From Planctomycetaceae bacterium (GTDB taxonomy: Bacteria; Planctomycetota; Planctomycetia; Isosphaerales; Isosphaeraceae): a DNA stretch of 9,191 bases. Under the pieces are notes generated by a model. That model worked only from the letters and a program-made list of their open reading frames with translations, did not search any database and had not been told where the DNA came from. The position numbers were made by a program, and so were the translations under genes. The stretch spans positions 1-9,191 of the forward strand of contig JAFANO010000516.1 in the NCBI GenBank assembly GCA_019232645.1, read 5' to 3'. Positions 4,563-9,191 of the stretch are shown piece after piece (the first letter of the stretch is position 1; every line of letters begins with the position of its first letter).

Positions 4563-5963
4563 TCAGGAGGGATTGCCGACGAGCTGGGGGACGTGATCCA
4601 CCCAGGGCATCGTCGATGGGCCGGGCGTCTCTGGCCGATATGGCAAGTGGACGGTGAAGTGCGACCCTCGGCCGAGGGCCGACTCGACGTCGATCCGGCC
4701 GCCGTGCTCCTGGACGATCGAGTAACCAATCGACAGGCCCAGCCCCATCCCCTTGCCCACCGGTTTGGTCGTGAAGAATGGGTCGAAGATCCGCCCGCGC
4801 ACGCTCGGGTCGATCCCCTGTCCGGTGTCGATGACGTGGATCGTCACGCCGTCGGCCCCGGCGCGGGTCCGGAGGGTGATCGTCCCGCCGTCGGGGCAGG
4901 CGTCGAGGGCGTTGGTCAGCAGGATCAGCACCACCTGATTGATCTGCCGGGGGCGGCAGGTCACCGGCGGCACGGGTTCCAGGTCCAGGTCGAGCTCCAC
5001 CCGCCTCTCGTTCGCCCGGCTGAACATGAGGCTGGCGGTCGAGCGGATCCCCGCATTCAGGTCCGCCTCGGCCAGATCGCTCTCGTCGAGCCGGGCGAAC
5101 TCGCGGAGGTCCTTGACGATCTGCCGGATCCGCTGCAGCCCCTCGTCCGACCGGTTGATCAGGCGTCGCACGCCCTCCAGCGTGAAGTCCAGGTCGATCG
5201 CGTCGGCCCGCTCCCGGATCCTCGCGAGCAGCGCGGGGTCGTGGTCGGCCAGCACCGCGTCGGCCTCGCGGTAGAGGCGGACCAGGTCGAGCACCTGGTC
5301 GATGTCGCGCCCGAGCACGGCGACGTTGTTGGTGACGAAGGACAGGGGATTGTTGATCTCGTGCGCGATGCCGGCCACCATCTGTCCCAGCGCCGAGAGC
5401 TTCTCGGACTGCACGAGCTGGCCCTCTTTCCGCTCCAGGTCCTGGTAGGCTTGGTGCTTCGCCGCGGCCATCTCCGCCAGGTCCTCGGCCAGTTGCTTCA
5501 ACTGCTCGTTGGAGCGGGTCAGGTCGTCGGTCGTCTTCCGGAGCGCCTCCTCGGCCCGCACGCGCTCGTCGATCTCGCGCTGGAGCTCCTCCGAGTCGCG
5601 CAGGGCCGGCCCTCGCAGCGCGAACGGGATGAGCGCGAGGAGGGTCGCCCACGAGACGAAGGCGACGGCCGGCTTCAGCGTGACCGCGGAGCGATTCTTC
5701 GCCACCGAGGAACCGGCCAGATCCAGGACGCGGGTGAACCCGCAGCCAATGATCAAGGCGGCGAAGAGCCCGAAGGCCCAGGGGATCCGCAGGGCTCGCC
5801 GCCGCGCGCAGCCGATCAGGAGGATCGGAATGGCCGCGGAGGCGAGCCAGATCATCATGTCGGCCACGTCGTGCACCTGGATCAGCGCCGGCGCCCATTC
5901 CCTCGCCTGCTGGGGCCTCGGGAAGCCCGACACGTCGAACAGCCTGAGCGGGAAGTCTTCCAT
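4563..5963 (-). CDS. Membrane histidine kinase with degenerate ethylene-receptor-like sensor
   Basis: This 466-residue protein is predicted to be an inner-membrane sensor kinase. Residues about 33-116 form three membrane helices that align with the ethylene-binding domain of plant ETR1 and cyanobacterial receptors: Asp35, Ile45-Pro46, Ile71, Cys74 and Lys97 fall at the ETR1 positions Asp25, Ile35-Pro36, Ile62, Cys65 and Lys91. However, Tyr32 is replaced by Ser42 and the copper ligand His69 by Arg78. A charged coiled coil (about 120-190) leads to the dimerisation domain with phospho-acceptor His201 in GIAHEINNPL. The ATPase domain has an N box (NQVVLILLTNALDA, Asn351), G1 (DTGQGID, 379-385), an F box (FDPFFTTK) and G2 (GKGMGLGLS). 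The start at 5963 is preceded by GGGGAGGAG; an upstream in-frame ATG at 6014 lacks such a site. No receiver domain or neighbouring response regulator is present, so the partner is unknown. Confidence 0.93.
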   Translation of the reverse strand: MEDFPLRLFDVSGFPRPQQAREWAPALIQVHDVADMMIWLASAAIPILLIGCARRRALRIPWAFGLFAALIIGCGFTRVLDLAGSSVAKNRSAVTLKPAVAFVSWATLLALIPFALRGPALRDSEELQREIDERVRAEEALRKTTDDLTRSNEQLKQLAEDLAEMAAAKHQAYQDLERKEGQLVQSEKLSALGQMVAGIAHEINNPLSFVTNNVAVLGRDIDQVLDLVRLYREADAVLADHDPALLARIRERADAIDLDFTLEGVRRLINRSDEGLQRIRQIVKDLREFARLDESDLAEADLNAGIRSTASLMFSRANERRVELDLDLEPVPPVTCRPRQINQVVLILLTNALDACPDGGTITLRTRAGADGVTIHVIDTGQGIDPSVRGRIFDPFFTTKPVGKGMGLGLSIGYSIVQEHGGRIDVESALGRGSHFTVHLPYRPETPGPSTMPWVDHVPQLVGNPS

Positions 5964-6473
5964 CGCACTCCTCCCCTCCGGGAGTCGCGAACCCGTCTCA
6001 CCCCGCGCGGCCATGTATCAGCCACGGGCCGGATGAGGAGCCGGGACTCTCGAACCGATGGAAGTCGAGACCGCCACGGGAGTTCTCGGGAAGGCCGCGA
6101 TGCCTCGCCCTCACGAGGGCATTGCACCAGGGCCATCGGCTTCGAGCATCATCCTCGCATCCGGGCCGTCCGTCCATCGAACTTGCCGTCCCGGGCCGAA
6201 ATCGACCCCCGGTGCTTCGGGGCCGGCCCTCGCCGACGCAACCCGTTCCCCGAGGTCCCGAGGGTCCTTCTATAAAACTAGGACGAGATTTCGGAGAACT
6301 TCCCGGCGGGTGGCTGAGATCTCAGCTTCGATAACCCACCTGCACATCTCGTGCCTTGCCTCACCCGAAGCCCCCTCACCCCGGCCCTCTCCCCCTGCGA
6401 GAGAGTTGGAGCGAGGGGGCCTTCCGCTGATCGCGATGAGATGTGGAGAGTCGCGATCGGGCCCACGTCGATG
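5964..6473. other. Gene-free spacer between peptidase and kinase genes
   Basis: This 510-base spacer separates two - strand genes. The open frames crossing it show no recognisable protein pattern, and their composition looks non-coding. It holds a small AT-rich island at 6270-6280 (CTATAAAACTA), which could be part of a kinase promoter on the - strand although it lies about 300 bases from the start. It also holds a 14-bp perfect palindrome at 6313-6326 and, near the peptidase stop, a CT-rich hairpin element described separately. I see no tRNA or other RNA gene. Confidence 0.5.
6370..6420. repeat. CT-rich palindromic element downstream of the peptidase gene
   Basis: Outer arms GCCCCCTC (6370-6377) and GAGGGGGC (6413-6420) pair perfectly, and inner CTCTC (6387-6391) pairs with GAGAG (6399-6403), giving an interrupted hairpin. 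The string CCCTCACCCCGGCCCTCTCCC is typical of dispersed intergenic palindromes in many high-GC genomes. It starts about 50 bases after the peptidase stop codon on the - strand, so it may also end that transcript. Confidence 0.5.
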
Positions 6474-9191
6474 TTAACGGGAACTCTCCTCCGTCTCCAC
6501 CGCGGCGGGGGGGAGCGGGTTGCCTTCGGGGTCGAGGACGTTGATGACCTTGACGAACGGCAGCGACCGCAAGCCGGGATCGACCTTGGCGCGGTCGCCC
6601 ACGACCAGGATTGTCATCCGGCTCGGGTCGAGGTAGGTCCGGGCGACGCGATCGACGTCGGCCTTGGTGACGGCCTCGACCTTCGACGGGTAGGTCGTGA
6701 AGTAGTCGTCTGGCAGGTGGTAGAGCACCAGGTCGGCGAGCGTGCCGGCGACGCCGAAGGTCGTCTCGAACTTGTTGGGGAAGCCCCGGATGATCCGGTC
6801 CTTGGCGAAGGCCAGCTCGGCGTCGGTGACGGGGCGCGGGCCGGTGATGTCGGTCAGCTCCTTGATCAGCTCGACCAGCGCCTCCTTGGTGAACCGGGAA
6901 TCGACCGCGCCGCCCGCCTCGAACGGGCCGGGGCCCAGGCGGAAGCTGAAGTGTGAGTGGGCACCGTAGCTGTAGCCCTTCTCCTCGCGGAGGTTGAGGT
7001 TGATCCGGCTGGAGAACTGCCCGCCCAGGATGGCGTTCATCACCGTCAGCGGGAAGTAGTCGGGCGTGCCCCGGGGGGCGCCGACCTGGCCGACGGCCAG
7101 GACCGACTGCGCCGCGGCCGGCTTGTCCACCAGGTAGACCGTCACTTCGCGTGCGCCCTGCCGCGGCTCGGGCAGCGCGGCGCTGGGGGCCTCGCCGGGT
7201 CTCCAGCCCTTCAGCGTTTCCTCCAGGGCGGCCGTGATGGCCTCCGGCGTGGCGTCGCCGACGACGATCAGGCTGGCGTTGTTGGGCAGGAAGAGCCGTC
7301 GGTGGAACCCGACGATGTCATCGCGGGTCAGCGCCCGGATCGACTTCGGCGTGCCGAGGTCGGGGCGGCCGTAGGGGTGCTCCTGGCCGTAGAGGACGCG
7401 CGGGAAGACGACGCCCGAGATCGACTCGGCGTCGTCGAGCTGGTGCTGGAGGATCGCCAGCCGCTGCTGCCGGACCCGCGCCAGCTCCTTCTCGGGGAAC
7501 GAGGGGTGGAGCAGCACGTCGCTGTAGAGCTCCAGCGCCCGCGCCGTGTGCTTGGTCAGCGTCGTCAGCGACAGGGTGCTCGACTCGAGCTTGCCGTTGG
7601 CGTCGATCGAGGCGCCGATCTCCGACAGCGCCCCGGCCAGCCCCAGCGCGTCGCGCGAGGTGGTCCCCTCGGTCAGCAGCTCGGCGGTCATCGAGGCGAG
7701 CCCCTCCTTGCCGGCGGAGACGAGCGTATCGCCCCCCTTGACGACCAGGTTCAGGGTCAGGATCGGCAGCGAGTGCCGCTCGGCGATCAGGACCTCGAGG
7801 CCATTGGAGAGCGTCCGGCGCGTGACGGGGGGTGGGGTGAACTCGGGAGTTGGGCCGATCCTGGGCATCACCGAGCGGTCGAACGTGTCCTCGACCTCGG
7901 CAATCTTCGGGCTTGTGATCGGCGCCTGCGACGCGCGATCGACCTCGACCTCGGGCGCGCGCGGCGTCGGCGGGCCGGGGACGACGTCGAGCCGGACTCG
8001 CCTGGCCGTCAGGTACTGCCGCGCGACGCGCCGGACGTCGGCCGGCGTGACGGCGAAGAGCCGGCGCATCTCGGCCGTGTAGGCCATCGGGTCGCCGAAC
8101 TCGACGTTATAGCTGTTGAGGTAGTCGGCCTTCTTGCCGGCGGCCTGCAGCGCCACGACGAGCTGGCTCTCCTGGGTGTTCCGCGCCTTGAGCACCTCCG
8201 ACTCGGTCGGCCCCTCCGCCTGGAGCCGCGCGATCTCGGCGTCGGCGATCTTGACCAGCTCGTCGAGCGGCTGGCCCGGCCTGGCGTAGAGCGTGACGGT
8301 GAACTCGCCCGCCAGGGCGGTGGCGGGATGGCCCGCCTCGACGTGCGCGGCGAGCTGACGGTCGTACATCAAGGCGCGGAACAGGCGGTTCTCCTTGTCG
8401 ATCCCGCCCAGGACCAGCGACAGGACGTCCAGCGCCTGCTCGTCGGCGTCGCCACGCGGGCCGGTCGGCCAGACCAGCTCGACGCGGGGCAGCGAGACGC
8501 GGTCGGTCAACGTGAGGTGCTTGGCCTCGGCCAGCACCGGGACGTCGGGCGCCATCCTGGGGACTTCCGGACCCCGCGGCAGAGGGCCGAAGTACTTCGC
8601 GACCAGCCGCTTGGCCTGGGCCGGGTCGATATCGCCCGCGATGCAGAGGCTGGCGTTGTTGGGACTGTAATAGGTCCTGAAGAACGCCGAGACGTCTTCC
8701 AGGCTGGCGGCGGAGAGGTCGGCCATCGAGCCGATGACGCTGTGGTGGTAGGGGTGGTCGGGCGGGTAGAGCGCGCGCAGCAGCGTCTCGTGCGCCTGGC
8801 CGTAGGGCTGGTTGTCGTACCGCTGCCGCCGCTCGTTCTTGACCACGTCGCGCTGGTTGTCGAGCTTCGCCTGGGTCAGCGCCGGCAGGAGGAAGCCCAT
8901 GCGGTCGGCCTCGAGCCAGAGCGCCAGCTCGAGCGCGTTGCTCGGGACGTTCTCGTAATAGTTGGTCCGATCGGTGCTGGTGCTCCCGTTGATCTGGGCG
9001 CCGACCTTCTCGATCGGCCCGAAGTACTCGTCGTCGTGATGCGCCGAGCCCTGGAACATCAGGTGCTCGAAGAGGTGGGCGAACCCGGTCCGGCCCGGCT
9101 TCTCGTTCTTCGAGCCGACCTTGTACCAGATGTTGACGCCGACGACGGGAGTCGTGTGGTCCTCGTGGAGGATGACCTCCAGGCCGTTGGG
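6474..9191 (-). CDS. Tandem M16 family zinc peptidase, 5' end outside the window
   Basis: 905 residues are visible; the frame runs to the right edge, so the N-terminus is missing (the Met at 9059 is internal). Two M16 halves are fused. The first is catalytic: HLFEH (visible residues 39-43) is the inverted zinc motif HxxEH with His39, Glu42 and His43. The third ligand is Glu120 in VVKNERRQRYD, at the family's usual distance of about 77 residues. INGSTSTDRTNYYENVP follows the expected strand and loop. The second half starts near visible residue 450 (TRRTLSNGLEVLIAERHSLP). It has EGLASMTAELL where HxxEH should be, so it is non-catalytic. It retains LREEKGYSYGAHSHF, the Arg/Tyr substrate-binding region typical of the C-terminal units. 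M16 enzymes cut short peptides inside a closing chamber, and such tandem forms are often periplasmic. A signal peptide would lie outside the window, so location is unknown. Confidence 0.93.
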   Translation of the reverse strand, partial: PNGLEVILHEDHTTPVVGVNIWYKVGSKNEKPGRTGFAHLFEHLMFQGSAHHDDEYFGPIEKVGAQINGSTSTDRTNYYENVPSNALELALWLEADRMGFLLPALTQAKLDNQRDVVKNERRQRYDNQPYGQAHETLLRALYPPDHPYHHSVIGSMADLSAASLEDVSAFFRTYYSPNNASLCIAGDIDPAQAKRLVAKYFGPLPRGPEVPRMAPDVPVLAEAKHLTLTDRVSLPRVELVWPTGPRGDADEQALDVLSLVLGGIDKENRLFRALMYDRQLAAHVEAGHPATALAGEFTVTLYARPGQPLDELVKIADAEIARLQAEGPTESEVLKARNTQESQLVVALQAAGKKADYLNSYNVEFGDPMAYTAEMRRLFAVTPADVRRVARQYLTARRVRLDVVPGPPTPRAPEVEVDRASQAPITSPKIAEVEDTFDRSVMPRIGPTPEFTPPPVTRRTLSNGLEVLIAERHSLPILTLNLVVKGGDTLVSAGKEGLASMTAELLTEGTTSRDALGLAGALSEIGASIDANGKLESSTLSLTTLTKHTARALELYSDVLLHPSFPEKELARVRQQRLAILQHQLDDAESISGVVFPRVLYGQEHPYGRPDLGTPKSIRALTRDDIVGFHRRLFLPNNASLIVVGDATPEAITAALEETLKGWRPGEAPSAALPEPRQGAREVTVYLVDKPAAAQSVLAVGQVGAPRGTPDYFPLTVMNAILGGQFSSRINLNLREEKGYSYGAHSHFSFRLGPGPFEAGGAVDSRFTKEALVELIKELTDITGPRPVTDAELAFAKDRIIRGFPNKFETTFGVAGTLADLVLYHLPDDYFTTYPSKVEAVTKADVDRVARTYLDPSRMTILVVGDRAKVDPGLRSLPFVKVINVLDPEGNPLPPAAVETEESSR

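Noticed and set aside
4261..5898. 545-codon - strand open frame overlapping the kinase in another frame
   Set aside because: It is Arg/Gly/Ala/Pro-rich with no domain pattern and is out of frame with the clear kinase.
5964..6014. Upstream kinase start at 6014
   Set aside because: The strong GGGGAGGAG site lies directly before the Met at 5963, and the additional 17 residues do not look like part of the sensor domain.
4593..6275. 560-codon + strand open frame opposite the kinase gene
   Set aside because: It is the antisense shadow of the histidine kinase in GC-rich DNA. It has no recognisable domain, while the - strand frame carries all kinase motifs.
9057..9059. Peptidase start at the Met at 9059
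   Set aside because: The frame continues to the window edge and the 44 residues upstream contain the HxxEH zinc motif, so this Met is internal.
1..9191. CRISPR array, tRNA, rRNA, insertion sequence or attachment site
   Set aside because: I saw no regularly spaced direct repeats, no tRNA-like cloverleaf, no transposase frame and no integrase. The short palindromes present do not form an array.

Overview
This is a high-GC bacterial window. The protein styles suggest Planctomycetota, possibly the Isosphaeraceae: an AbrB-like/PIN pair of the 'LARNHDHYLHG' type, a Gfo/Idh/MocA oxidoreductase, an ethylene-receptor-like histidine kinase, a tandem M16 peptidase, and CT-rich palindromic spacers. That placement rests on family recognition from memory, not on a search.

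Layout. The left third reads on the + strand: the 3' end of a short-chain dehydrogenase (1-219), a two-gene toxin-antitoxin-like pair whose PIN protein lacks one usual acidic active-site residue (348-566 and 563-967), and an aldo/keto reductase (1228-2124). After a convergent junction near 2125-2206, everything reads on the - strand. In transcription order from the right edge these are: a large tandem M16 zinc peptidase whose 5' end lies outside the window (9191-6474), a 510-base gene-free spacer, a membrane histidine kinase (5963-4563), a spacer with CT-rich hairpins, a Gfo/Idh/MocA oxidoreductase (4264-3101), a NikR-type nickel-responsive repressor with a histidine-rich tail (2963-2436), and a small LapA-domain membrane protein (2431-2207).

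How the genes relate. Two tight operons are visible. The antitoxin and PIN genes overlap by four bases (ATGA). The nikR stop codon lies inside the ribosome binding site of the LapA gene, four bases before its start. The other genes look like independent transcription units. No nickel transporter, hydrogenase or urease gene lies beside nikR, and no response regulator lies beside the kinase.

Most worth a second look: the kinase sensor domain, which keeps the ethylene-receptor Asp, Ile-Pro, Cys and Lys positions but has Arg where the second copper ligand (His) should be; the duplicated His-Pro tail on NikR; and a perfect 16-bp inverted repeat, built from two GGAAC-N3-GTTCC palindromes, between the predicted nikR promoter and its start codon. 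I do not see a clearly new multi-gene system here.
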